A program made the position numbers and the translations under genes. Shown here piece by piece: positions 46,739 through 55,254 of a DNA stretch of 64,000 nt (its first letter is position 1; the number at the start of each line of letters is the position of its first letter). The notes under the pieces were generated by a model. It saw nothing but the letters and a program-made list of their open reading frames with translations, was not told the DNA's origin and searched no databases. Source of the DNA: JAGQVA01 sp033764335 (GTDB lineage Bacteria > Bacteroidota > Bacteroidia > J057). The stretch is taken from the NCBI GenBank assembly GCA_033764335.1, contig JANRJC010000036.1, forward strand, positions 62,001 through 126,000, written 5' to 3'.

Positions 46739-47121
46739 TACGATCCCTCATAAATCACCGTCATTTGAAAAACGGTATTGGATGCAATTGTAATACCTGA
46801 CTCAAAATTAAGTACAGATTTTTCCCAATTCACTGAATCCAACGAAATAGGAAGAACGTGAAGCAGCGGTGCACCTGGATTCGCCTGAAAGAGCCGTGCA
46901 GGAACATCCATTATGACCTTATTATTTCCATCGAAAAATTGCAAATAGGCATTTGCGGGATCCTGGGTATCTTTTCCGTCATGGCTTTTATATCCGGCAG
47001 GAGTGATAATAATACCCGTTATTTTTTTATGCCGAAGAATCTCCTGGTCTCCCAACGAATAGTTTTTTTTCGTTGGAGAGAGGGTAATATCAACGATTTC
47101 AGAACGTTTAAGACTATCCAT
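46738..47121 (-). CDS. beta-rich hypothetical structural protein
   Basis: This 127-residue protein consists of strands with turn-rich links (VDITLSPTKKNYSLGDQEIL, ITGIIITPAG, AYLQFFDGNNKVIMDVPARLF, NTVFQMTVIYEG). It could be a small capsid, penton or base-plate-like component. It lies between the lyase-like protein and the 84-residue protein, coupled on both sides by TAATG junctions. I do not recognise a homologue. Confidence 0.65.
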   Translation of the reverse strand: MDSLKRSEIVDITLSPTKKNYSLGDQEILRHKKITGIIITPAGYKSHDGKDTQDPANAYLQFFDGNNKVIMDVPARLFQANPGAPLLHVLPISLDSVNWEKSVLNFESGITIASNTVFQMTVIYEGS

Positions 47122-49352
47122 TATCGCGTGTATTGATTTTTAATTGAAAAGATCATTTTAAACCAGTTGCCGGTAGCTACTTCGCGGACTTTGATATAAA
47201 ACTCGGGAGGAAATTCTCCATAGCCCTGCACATGCCCAGAGGCACCGGTGATATAATAACTGCTGTTCCGATCTACGCCGTTGACAAACTTTGCATCACT
47301 TGAGTAAGTGACACTAATATTTTTAATATCATCCAGCCAGGTTACAATACTTGCCCGCAAGGTTGCTGTTACGGTAAAAGGATAAACGGTTGTGTTAACC
47401 TCACTATCGCCCGGAAGGTAGTGTTCAAATACTTCCCAGTTTCCAGAAGTAGGAGTATTTGCGTTGTACTTGCTACCATCGTACAGGTTGGGGAATGCCC
47501 CTGAAACACGGGAAATACCCCCCACCGGCCAAGTAGGCACATCTGTTTCAACGGAAGCCTGTGCAACGTTTTGGCTTTCCTGCTCACCTGTGAAGGTGTG
47601 GAAAGTTGGAATTACTTTTGAACAGGGAGCGGAATAATTGCCGTCACGGGCGGCATCATATTCAAAAATAACCCGAATCGGATAGGCAAAGGCTGGCGAT
47701 TCTCCAGAGTTTTTCACCATGTTGGAAAAAGTACCGTCAAAAGCACCGGGAGGGGAAAAGGTTAACCCCACCGCAGCGGTAAAATCTAATAAAGCCTGAT
47801 TATCCCAAACATTTCCGACACCGTTGATAATGAGACAATTCCAGATATATTGCGGACGTGTTGACTCGTTTTCCAGGATGAAGGTAAACCGGTAATTTCC
47901 ATGCAATGCGCCCGTAATCTGGCCGGAAGCACTTCTACTTTGCCTACCATCCACCGTAATAGCAGCAACTCCGCCCGTAATATCAAGCTGACAGACAGAC
48001 GTTCCAGCCGGTAGAGAACCAAGAGCCGGTACGGCTGCAATATCTTCCGCCACAGTCGCACAACCGGTAGGTATATGATACCTGCGAACTTGAAAACCAT
48101 CCGCAGCATAATCCGCAGACGATACAAACAAAGCATTATTCCCCGCTGGAGCATCTTCCCAGGTTGAACCACCGTCCAGGCTATATTGTAAAATAAAATC
48201 GCCATCCGGCCCGGTAAAGCTATTTGTAACAGCCGTAAGGGTTGCAGAGTATGCAGAATCAGCCAATACGCCATTTCCGTCTATTGCTTTCACCCGGTAG
48301 TAATACGTTGAATTGGGAGTTAATCCAGAATCCTGATAGCCCCAAGTCGTATTGGCCAAAAATTGGCCAATGTTGGCAAAGTTTGTACCGTCTGTGGAAC
48401 GTTGTACAACTATTTGCTGAAAGCCAGCGAAGGGCAGATAATTCCCTGAAATAGTCACACCTGTTGCGGTTGTACCTACCAGTTGCACATTGGTAGGAAT
48501 ATCAACAGCCGTAGGAGCAAGAATAAAAGGATTATCAGTAGAAACTTTGATATTGTCTAGGATGAAGGTTCTCAAAGTACCTACCCCAAACGTAATATTA
48601 TTCCCCCCGGCAAAGCAGAGAAAATCTACACCATAAAGACCTTCTGTTGCAAGGGATCCACGAAAATTATATCCGCTGAAGCTGTGAACCAAAACACCAT
48701 CCACCCAGGTTTGCATAATGCCATTAGCAACCCCTAGGTCATTCATTTTGATATAGCGCACAATTCGGTAAGTAGTGCCTGCGCTGTATTCGTACCGGTT
48801 ATTATTGGCTTGATTAAGCCAGTAGCGATTTTCTGCATAATCATTATACACAAAAGGGCTTCCGGCATTACTGATAGCATAGGTGAAATGCTTCAGCTCA
48901 AATTTGTTTGCAGCCGGGGTGTTATTCAAGTTGCCCGACCCCTTATTGACGCCGGATTGCTTCCACATAATAATATCACTCCAGCCGTCACCTTGTACCG
49001 GAATAGTTTGATTATCAGGTATCTTTGATCCGAATACGGCTACGGGCAATTTGCCGCCTAAACCGGCATCAAAGGGAGATTGTATTGTAAGATCATACTC
49101 AATATACAATTCCGCCTGTACAGGCTTACCGGCATCCGTCCAGCGGTAAAGAAACCGCGAACCGGCTGTAAATCCCCAGGTGTTTGCAGGAATAGAAAAC
49201 CGAAGCGCACGACCACTACCAGAGGCAATGACTTCCACGTTTCCGTTCAGAAACTTCACATCGGCCCCGGCGCCCAATTCGGTTGCAATTTGGCTTTCCG
49301 TGAGGACGCCCAACGGCCAGGCATCAAAATTATGATTTAATAATACTGCCAT
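47121..49352 (-). CDS. virion protein with polysaccharide-lyase-14-like and fibronectin III domains
   Basis: This 743-residue protein has no signal peptide. Residues 1-275 resemble the PL14/alginate-lyase beta-jelly-roll: LYIEYDLTIQSPFDAGLGGKLP, GDGWSDIIMW and LATEGLYGVDFLCFAGGNN before a terminal RTFILDNIKVS. Residues about 285-378 are a fibronectin type III domain (QIVVQRSTDGTNFANIG ... STYYYRVKAIDGNG). The rest (380-743) is beta-rich and unassigned. The lack of Sec or T9SS signals in an adhesin-like protein points to a virion depolymerase or receptor-binding protein rather than a host-exported enzyme. Confidence 0.75.
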   Translation of the reverse strand: MAVLLNHNFDAWPLGVLTESQIATELGAGADVKFLNGNVEVIASGSGRALRFSIPANTWGFTAGSRFLYRWTDAGKPVQAELYIEYDLTIQSPFDAGLGGKLPVAVFGSKIPDNQTIPVQGDGWSDIIMWKQSGVNKGSGNLNNTPAANKFELKHFTYAISNAGSPFVYNDYAENRYWLNQANNNRYEYSAGTTYRIVRYIKMNDLGVANGIMQTWVDGVLVHSFSGYNFRGSLATEGLYGVDFLCFAGGNNITFGVGTLRTFILDNIKVSTDNPFILAPTAVDIPTNVQLVGTTATGVTISGNYLPFAGFQQIVVQRSTDGTNFANIGQFLANTTWGYQDSGLTPNSTYYYRVKAIDGNGVLADSAYSATLTAVTNSFTGPDGDFILQYSLDGGSTWEDAPAGNNALFVSSADYAADGFQVRRYHIPTGCATVAEDIAAVPALGSLPAGTSVCQLDITGGVAAITVDGRQSRSASGQITGALHGNYRFTFILENESTRPQYIWNCLIINGVGNVWDNQALLDFTAAVGLTFSPPGAFDGTFSNMVKNSGESPAFAYPIRVIFEYDAARDGNYSAPCSKVIPTFHTFTGEQESQNVAQASVETDVPTWPVGGISRVSGAFPNLYDGSKYNANTPTSGNWEVFEHYLPGDSEVNTTVYPFTVTATLRASIVTWLDDIKNISVTYSSDAKFVNGVDRNSSYYITGASGHVQGYGEFPPEFYIKVREVATGNWFKMIFSIKNQYTR

Positions 49353-51418
49353 TATGCAATGATTTTACCAGGGTCTGAAGAAAGGTTTACAATTTTCGCG
49401 GCTACGCTGTTGTTAATGCTCAGCGAAGAATTCCAGAGATCCACTTGATCTACCCATTTCCCGCCCGAAATCGGGTTATCCTGTTCTGAAGCACGAGGAC
49501 CATTTTGTATTTCAAGGCTTAAACTTCCGTTTGAAGCGTTGGCAATAGTGACAAATCGTGAGTTTTTAACCTTTAGGGCATCCCCGCCCATATTTACGCC
49601 GTTTACTTGCATCCGAAAGATTCCGTGCCCATACGTACAGCCTTCATTGTTATTTAGAAAAACACAATCCTCTACATAGAAATCTGTTCCGGAAGTAACA
49701 TCAAGACCACCTCCAGAGGCATTCTTTGAAAGAAGTTTTTTCACAAAGAAAAACGAACCATTATCTGCGCTGGCGTAGTGGAAAGTTACATTATCGTTTA
49801 CCGATCCATCTACTTCCCCATTACGAATGGTAATATGGTTATTGGGGTTACTCGCAGATCCTCGCACCCGGAAACCATTGTCAGCGGCATTTTGTACAAA
49901 AAAGCGGTCGTACACCATGTGGTGACAGGCTTCGACCACAATCCCGTTGCTATCGCTGCCTATATTTCGCAAGTCATAGGCATAAACATGATGACAGTCC
50001 ACAAAGCGCAATTGGCGGGTTTGTTGTGTGCTGTTGAATAGTACAAAAATGGGTTCGTCCGGCGTTCCCTGGAGATTGTCAAAACTCAATGCTGAATTCA
50101 TCGAACCAGCCACTGAGATAATATCGCCCGCTGCAATGTTGGCGGCTGCCAACTGTGCGTAAGTCAGTGTCTTGTTGGGAACCAGGCTTTTGAGGGTATA
50201 GAGACTATTCCAGCGCAAGATAAAGCCTCCCAGGCCGTCAGAAACAACCTGGAAATCTTTCATAATCTCAGGACGGGAAGGGAAAATGATATTTGCGCAA
50301 ACGTCTGAAGTCGTAAACTTAAACGTGTCTTTGTTTGCAATTGCAGCAGACAGGTTTCCGGACAGATCCGCCACAAAACCAGCTTCCACAAGAAAATAAT
50401 ACTGTGTGTCTCCTACCAGATTAGGAAGATTTCCCTGGATAGTATTATTTCCGACCAGTGAAAGGGTTTCAATATTGATCTGTGCAACCTGGCTGTCATC
50501 ACTGTATTTGTATAAAGTGATTTTCTTTCCTGCTGCACCTGGTGTGATTGCCTCACTATACCTGAGCGAAAAAATTGCACCGGTGGTAGCAGTGTTTGCC
50601 GAACCAACCAAAGGCGTGTATTGAATGACAGTCGGCACTTGCGTTTCAGCAGCATAGGTGAAATTCCATAGACCTTTTGTCGTCGGTTCGGAAGGATTTC
50701 CTTGCAGGTCAAGCGCAACCCCTCCAGGTGCAACGATGTAATATCTTATACCCGGTTGGATTGGAGGATTTAACAGGCGCAACGTGCGATTATTATCAAC
50801 AATTGAGACTTCTGTGGCTTCCAGGACATTGAATGTTTTTACCAGAACATCATCACTGTACCGGTACATTTCAATTGTGCGCGGTTGTGGCGAAATTTCT
50901 TCCGAAAACCGGATTTCAATATTTGCGGTAAGAGAAACCTCCGTAAGGTTATTGACCGGGGATAATATTTGTGAAAGGGGTGTATCGGTGGTCCAAACCC
51001 ATTCAAACCCCGAATATCCTGCAAATGCATTATCTGCCAAATCCAAAATTGCCGTATTGGGGATACGAACATAATACACTTTCGACTGATTCAACAATGC
51101 CCCCATGAGTCGAACGGTTTTTCCACCGTTTGCAAGGCGAACATGGTTGGGATTGTTCACATCCAAACTACGAACGACTAGGTTCGTTTGGTAGTCATAC
51201 AGATCAATTACCCCTGTACCCAGCTTAACCACTTCGGAAAAAAGTAATTCCGGGAGTGTGCCCAAAACCACATTATAGGAGTTATGAGGCGGGTACTGTT
51301 GAACCACCAACGGCGCAACCGTATCCCCTGGAAGCGGAATATCAACAATGAGTTTTCCGGAAACAAATACACCCTCTGCAAAAAGGGCACGTAATTGTTG
51401 TCTTAATAGTTCATCCAT
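49352..51418 (-). CDS. spike-like protein: three bacterial Ig-like domains plus parallel beta-helix
   Basis: This 688-residue protein starts with a short helix (MDELLRQQLRALFAEGV), then three SbsA/Big_5-type Ig-like domains (about 30-145, 150-255, 262-375). Each shows an (E/I)RFSE-like strand and a terminal DL(A/Q/S)GN turn. Residues about 400-688 are a right-handed beta-helix (VDCHHVYAYDLRNIGSDSNGIVVEACHHMVYDRF, NHITIRNGEVDG, DFYVEDCVFLNN). Absence of a signal peptide or T9SS domain, and its place next to the capsid candidate, argue for a virion spike that binds host glycans. Confidence 0.78.
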   Translation of the reverse strand: MDELLRQQLRALFAEGVFVSGKLIVDIPLPGDTVAPLVVQQYPPHNSYNVVLGTLPELLFSEVVKLGTGVIDLYDYQTNLVVRSLDVNNPNHVRLANGGKTVRLMGALLNQSKVYYVRIPNTAILDLADNAFAGYSGFEWVWTTDTPLSQILSPVNNLTEVSLTANIEIRFSEEISPQPRTIEMYRYSDDVLVKTFNVLEATEVSIVDNNRTLRLLNPPIQPGIRYYIVAPGGVALDLQGNPSEPTTKGLWNFTYAAETQVPTVIQYTPLVGSANTATTGAIFSLRYSEAITPGAAGKKITLYKYSDDSQVAQINIETLSLVGNNTIQGNLPNLVGDTQYYFLVEAGFVADLSGNLSAAIANKDTFKFTTSDVCANIIFPSRPEIMKDFQVVSDGLGGFILRWNSLYTLKSLVPNKTLTYAQLAAANIAAGDIISVAGSMNSALSFDNLQGTPDEPIFVLFNSTQQTRQLRFVDCHHVYAYDLRNIGSDSNGIVVEACHHMVYDRFFVQNAADNGFRVRGSASNPNNHITIRNGEVDGSVNDNVTFHYASADNGSFFFVKKLLSKNASGGGLDVTSGTDFYVEDCVFLNNNEGCTYGHGIFRMQVNGVNMGGDALKVKNSRFVTIANASNGSLSLEIQNGPRASEQDNPISGGKWVDQVDLWNSSLSINNSVAAKIVNLSSDPGKIIA

Positions 51419-51493
51419 AATATAGTTTTAGGAAAATGGGACAAGCAGCCGTAAAGCTGCTGTCCCGGCTTCAAAATAATAATAGGGTATGGG

Positions 51494-52129
51494 CTATCGG
51501 CTAGTGCCGGATGAGATCAAGAATCCACTGAGATACACGACCAACTTGAAGGCCTCGCCAGCGGTTGCGGTTGTGATGTCAATCAATGAGTAGGATGGGA
51601 AATCAATCACAATTGAATTCTGATTATTCCCGACGAAACGAATTTTAGGAGGGAGATCCACCAGGCCCGAATCAGGTTTATAACTCGATTCGGTGTTACC
51701 TGCGGATTTCAATGTGTCAGGCACACTCCTGAATCTACGCATAGGAAAGCCGTCCAGAATCTTCACGTTATTCACGTTTACAGATAGCTTACCATTGTAA
51801 ATCGTCTCCAAGTCCTCTATCACGCCACCTCCAAATACTGTCGCATTCGGATAAGTCTGGAGGACTCCCGAACCCGGTTTTGCCGTTTTTTCATTCAAAA
51901 GAAATACACCCACTTGGGTAATTTCAAATTGTTCAGTTCGCGTAAGTAGTTTTTGTGGGAGATCAACTTTCCCAGTATCAGCCAGGAAAGAAAATTCGTA
52001 CTGAGATTTATTATCCAGGAGTGCATAATCTTGACGAAGAAAAGCCGGGCTGATTATACGATTGCCGGAAAATTCTGCGACTAACTCCTCAAAAACATGA
52101 CGATCTTTTTGAATACGTGTAATTTCCAT
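51494..52129 (-). CDS. candidate major capsid protein
   Basis: This 211-residue protein has a helical N-terminus (HVFEELVAEFSGNR) followed by about ten beta strands (YEFSFLADTGKV, TEQFEITQVGVFLL, GKLSVNVNNVKILDGFPM, NSIVIDFPSYSLID, FKLVVYLSGFLI). It has few Cys and no membrane segment or signal. Position between the spike gene and a cluster of small basic and membrane-associated proteins, and the jelly-roll-like strand pattern, make it the best major-capsid candidate in the element. I recognise no sequence family; a structure prediction is needed to decide. Confidence 0.6.
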   Translation of the reverse strand: MEITRIQKDRHVFEELVAEFSGNRIISPAFLRQDYALLDNKSQYEFSFLADTGKVDLPQKLLTRTEQFEITQVGVFLLNEKTAKPGSGVLQTYPNATVFGGGVIEDLETIYNGKLSVNVNNVKILDGFPMRRFRSVPDTLKSAGNTESSYKPDSGLVDLPPKIRFVGNNQNSIVIDFPSYSLIDITTATAGEAFKLVVYLSGFLISSGTSR

Positions 52130-52170
52130 TGTTTTAGATGTATAAAACAGTTGATAAATAGATTTTGCGC

Positions 52171-52578
52171 CTATCGAACTACGGCAAGAGGATCCTCCTG
52201 ATATTGAGAACCGACAGTAGCGCGATAATTGTCAGACAGGTATCCAGAAAGGTAATCTTCCGAATAATCCAACATTCCCACCCCGGTACCGGAAACAAGA
52301 TTAGGAGCAAATACTTTCACCAGGTTCAGTCCGGAAGCTGCAACAATCCCATCGCCCACAGAGGCAATCAGATCGCCGCCCACTTTTCCGCCTTTTTTCT
52401 TCAGCAAATCAGGGGCAAAGAGACCAATCCCGAAAGTTATCAGGTTTGATATTTTTGCATCTGCATTTTTCATAACCATCGGTACCAGTTTGTTATTAAT
52501 CATACTGGCAGCCGCAGCACCAGCAACAAGACCACCGGCGCGAGTTAATTTTTGTGTGATATTAATTTTCTTAAACAT
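52171..52578 (-). CDS. glycine-rich, membrane-associated hypothetical protein
   Basis: This 135-residue protein has a basic N-terminus (MFKKINITQKLTR), then amphipathic and hydrophobic Gly/Ala-rich stretches (AGGLVAGAAAASMINNKLV, LITFGIGLFAPDLL, DLIASVGDGIVAASGLNLV) and a polar Tyr-rich tail. There is no signal peptide. It would suit a protein that lines an internal virion membrane or lies beneath the capsid. It sits just upstream of the capsid candidate in the operon. No family recognised. Confidence 0.65.
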   Translation of the reverse strand: MFKKINITQKLTRAGGLVAGAAAASMINNKLVPMVMKNADAKISNLITFGIGLFAPDLLKKKGGKVGGDLIASVGDGIVAASGLNLVKVFAPNLVSGTGVGMLDYSEDYLSGYLSDNYRATVGSQYQEDPLAVVR

Positions 52579-52596
52579 AAGCCAATTGATTGGAGG

Positions 52597-52761
52597 TTAG
52601 GCCTTACGGATGCGACCAATGAGCTTTTTCTTTTGCGCTTTAGCCTGATCAATCGCCCGGCACTTTTTTTCCCATTCTTTTACCCGCTTTTCATAGTTCT
52701 GCCAGGTTTCCAGGCTTGCGGTAGTCTTGGGGGCTTTGGGCTTTTTAGGATACTTTGCCAT
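52597..52761 (-). CDS. 54-aa highly basic protein
   Basis: This short gene reads MAKYPKKPKAPKTTASLETW, then a helical KRVKEWEKKCRAIDQAKAQK, ending LIGRIRKA. About a third of residues are Lys or Arg. Length, charge and location beside capsid candidates suggest a DNA-condensing or scaffolding component. Stop codon at 52597-52599; 19 bp separate it from the downstream membrane-associated protein gene. Confidence 0.7.
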   Translation of the reverse strand: MAKYPKKPKAPKTTASLETWQNYEKRVKEWEKKCRAIDQAKAQKKKLIGRIRKA

Positions 52762-52781
52762 AACAAGTAAAAAGTTAAGGT

Positions 52782-54242
52782 TTATTTAAGTGAAAGTAAG
52801 GCCAGGAGTCCCAGCCCGATTAAAATTCCAGTAGAAGGAACGCCGCCAGAGGATCCGCCTGATCCACTATCACCGGAGCCTTTGGGGAGCATGCCAGGGG
52901 GTAACGGCCCATTACCAGCTTCAGGAATGTAACCACCAGAGCCAGAACCACCGGATCCCGAACCACCAGAGCCAGAACCACCGGATCCCGAACTACCAGA
53001 GCCACCCGAGGATGATCGAAAGTCGTTAAGAAGGTCAGGTGCATCCGACGCAGCAAGCGATTCTTTTGCCCCTTTAAACAGGGCCACAACTTTTGTGATA
53101 ATGGTAATAACTGTCTGTATGATTGCGCCCCAGGCGAAACCGATACCGGATACCTTCCCGGCTGCTGCATCGGTAATCACTTGTTCAGGCGTTTTTTGAA
53201 GGCTTTTCATTATGCCATTTCGTAAAATGGACATAAAAACACCTTCATCCATACCCACAGCTTTTATAATATTCGCAGCAACCCGAAACATTTTATCCCG
53301 TTTGGTTTTAACGGGAGTGGGGAGTTTGGCGATTTGTTGCGGGTCCTGAACAAACAAATACACAAAAAAAGGACTGGCGGCGGGAAGTAAGGTTTTTAGG
53401 AGTAATTCCCCGAATACCTTCTGGGGTTCAGTAATGGCATTTTTAAATGCCTGTACGCCGGATTTAACCTTGTCCGCTACCTTCTTCACAAAATCCGAAA
53501 ATCCACCAATGCCTCCCACATGCGAATAGAGTAAAGTAGGATTAGACTGAAGTCGCTGAAGATATTGAATCGCTTCGTTATAGTCCGAATGGTAAGGGCT
53601 TCCGATACCACTCACCCTATTGAGAATTTGCTTCTCCAAGCGCAGTCTTTCAAGCATGAGATCAAGCTGTAACTGCCCTTCCAGGAGGGTATTATTACCA
53701 ATACCCGAAAGACGGCTTATTCGCGTCATAGGAATTTCATCTTGAACGTAAGTGTATTTTTTCTCCTTTCCGAAAAACTGCCAACAGGCATCGAGTGGAA
53801 TAGATTCTTTTTCACCCGCGCCTTTCGCAACCACATAAACATGTGTAGGAGTATCTGAACCCAGAGAATAATCAACAAAACGGAAAAAGTAAGGAATCCC
53901 TAAATTTTCAAGGACAGAGGCCGCGAAAATTGAATATCCTTTACAATCCGAAAAACCATCTGAAATTACACGTGATGGACTTTTTGTAAACTGTTCGCCC
54001 TCCGGATCCAGCCGGTACTCTACCGCTTTGCGAAGGAAAGCCCAAATGTTTTTGGCCGTTTCTTTGTTATCTGCTCCCTGAAGATTTTCTGCGAATTGGT
54101 CAGTTTCATTGTAATACAACCGGTGCGTTTCCAGCACTTCCTGAACAATATCCTGAGTATCTCCCACAGAATGAATAATCTCCGTTTTGCCATCCGCTGG
54201 CGGCATGTGCTGTCGGGCGATATGTAAAAGGTTATTACTCAT
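52782..54242 (-). CDS. transglutaminase-like protein with Gly/Ser linker and C-terminal membrane helix
   Basis: The start MSNNLLHIARQHM gives 486 residues. Residues about 60-170 form a papain-like transglutaminase core with the triad visible: Cys in SDGFSDCKGYSIFAASVL, His in DTPTHVYVVAKG and Asp in IPLDACWQFFG. A helical middle follows, with hydrophobic stretches (LLPAASPFFVYLFV, IGFAWGAIIQTVITIITKVVALF), then a GSGGSGSGG-type linker and a final helix GILIGLGLLALLSLK. It has no signal peptide. It may crosslink or proteolyse virion proteins or act at the host wall; the tail anchor suggests residence in a membrane. It overlaps the upstream gene by 8 bp. Confidence 0.75.
   Translation of the reverse strand: MSNNLLHIARQHMPPADGKTEIIHSVGDTQDIVQEVLETHRLYYNETDQFAENLQGADNKETAKNIWAFLRKAVEYRLDPEGEQFTKSPSRVISDGFSDCKGYSIFAASVLENLGIPYFFRFVDYSLGSDTPTHVYVVAKGAGEKESIPLDACWQFFGKEKKYTYVQDEIPMTRISRLSGIGNNTLLEGQLQLDLMLERLRLEKQILNRVSGIGSPYHSDYNEAIQYLQRLQSNPTLLYSHVGGIGGFSDFVKKVADKVKSGVQAFKNAITEPQKVFGELLLKTLLPAASPFFVYLFVQDPQQIAKLPTPVKTKRDKMFRVAANIIKAVGMDEGVFMSILRNGIMKSLQKTPEQVITDAAAGKVSGIGFAWGAIIQTVITIITKVVALFKGAKESLAASDAPDLLNDFRSSSGGSGSSGSGGSGSGGSGSGGSGSGGYIPEAGNGPLPPGMLPKGSGDSGSGGSSGGVPSTGILIGLGLLALLSLK
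52931..53004. repeat. 30-bp tandem repeat encoding the Gly/Ser linker
   Basis: A 30-bp unit (52931-52960) is repeated exactly at 52961-52990, with a partial third copy. It encodes GSGSGGSGSG-type linker and is a likely site of length variation by slippage. Confidence 0.9.
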
Positions 54243-54681
54243 TAAAAGTATAATCAATCGGATACCCTACCCCGTTTAACTTAATCGCTCCACTCAAACG
54301 AATATTTGCAAGTTTCTTTGTACGAGCTAGGTCAATCCCTGCACCCGCAAAAGCCGTAACTAAAAGCGGAATCCCGACTAAAATATCCTTGATGGATCTT
54401 GCCGGGATTTCAATCATTGGACGTAAGGTGAACTGGCTCAGTAGATAATCTCCATAGTACAGCGCACCATAAAATTCAGAAAATTGCAAGTCCGCCCCGG
54501 AAGGATTCCCTACGGTAAGTGTAAGTTCGGTATCAACATAGGAAGGTGAAATAGACTTAATGCGAAATTTGGAAACCTGATAATTCAGATTTTCCACAGC
54601 TCCACCAGTGCGGGTAAAATACCAGGTAAGGCCCACTAGGCCAACAACCCACAATAATCCGGACTGATTCTTCTTCGACAT
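54235..54681 (-). CDS. LEA14-like membrane-anchored protein
   Basis: Starting at MSKKNQSGLLWVVGLVGLTWYF the protein is 148 residues. One N-terminal transmembrane helix precedes a beta-sandwich like the LEA14/WHy type (FRIKSISPSYVDTELTLTVGNPSGADLQFSEFYGALYYGDYLL ... IEIPARSIKDILVGIPL). Similar short proteins occur in Bacteroidota mobile elements. Function unknown; the helix suggests an internal-membrane or envelope protein. Overlaps the transglutaminase start by 8 bp. Confidence 0.65.
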   Translation of the reverse strand: MSKKNQSGLLWVVGLVGLTWYFTRTGGAVENLNYQVSKFRIKSISPSYVDTELTLTVGNPSGADLQFSEFYGALYYGDYLLSQFTLRPMIEIPARSIKDILVGIPLLVTAFAGAGIDLARTKKLANIRLSGAIKLNGVGYPIDYTFNE

Positions 54682-54736
54682 ACGCGACAATAGCAAAAGA
54701 AACAGAATCAGATACTTATTTTTGCGCGTACATGCT

Positions 54737-54937
54737 TCAATTGGCTTTTATTAGTTCCCTGATCCGGCTTTCAGGTAGTTGAAAGTATTCCACCAGATCA
54801 TCAATAGTGAGCCGCTGCGGTTTGCGCTTGCCCACAAAATCCAGTATCTGATTGTATTTCCGCCTCACAGTTGTAATGTGATAATGTTCATAGTCAGGAA
54901 ACCGGGAAAGCTCGGCAGGATAGATTAAAATTTTCAT
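54737..54937 (-). CDS. small HTH-like protein, first gene of the structural operon
   Basis: The start MKILIYPAELSRFPDYEHYH gives 66 residues. The C-terminal half (RRKYNQILDFVGKRKPQRLTIDDLVEYFQLPESRIRELIKAN) resembles a helix-turn-helix (LTIDDLVEYFQLPESRIRELI). It lies directly downstream of an iteron-rich region with 11-bp repeats, so autoregulation of the late operon is a fair guess. Family unknown. Confidence 0.6.
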   Translation of the reverse strand: MKILIYPAELSRFPDYEHYHITTVRRKYNQILDFVGKRKPQRLTIDDLVEYFQLPESRIRELIKAN

Positions 54938-54952
54938 CTGATAACTATTTAA

Positions 54953-54982
54953 GAACACCTGAAAAACACCTGAAAAACACCT
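54953..54982. repeat. three 11-bp tandem repeats upstream of the structural operon
   Basis: GAAAAACACCT occurs at 54961-54971 and 54972-54982, with a degenerate copy (GAACACCT) at 54953-54960. They lie 16 to 45 bp before the first ATG of the minus-strand operon, within a likely promoter leader, so a repeated operator is plausible. Confidence 0.6.
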
Positions 54983-55185
54983 TGCAAACGGTAATATTTC
55001 AGGCTTATTCTGATCAAAGAAAATTCTTACAAATTATACACTTATAAAAATACAAAAAATAATCCTTTTCGGGATTTTTATCACTTTTTTGGGGCATGTT
55101 CTGCGGAAGTAGTCAAAACAATGTTCCACTGTTCCACTACTTATATATCTATTTAATAATCAATAAGATACCCCGGAACAAAGGC

Positions 55186-55254
55186 CCGACACACAACCGA
55201 CACGTTGACGGAACACAGACGGAACACAGAACGTGTGTGTCGGCTGTGTGTCGG
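55186..55254. repeat. large inverted repeat with two 11-bp iterons in its loop
   Basis: CCGACACACAACCGACA (55186-55202) pairs with TGTCGGCTGTGTGTCGG (55238-55254), 16 of 17 positions. The 35-nt spacer contains GACGGAACACA twice in tandem. Confidence 0.8.

Noticed and set aside
52820..53170. Minus-strand frame with repeated VVRDPVVLALVV
   Set aside because: An alternative frame of the GSG-linker tandem repeat inside the transglutaminase-like gene.
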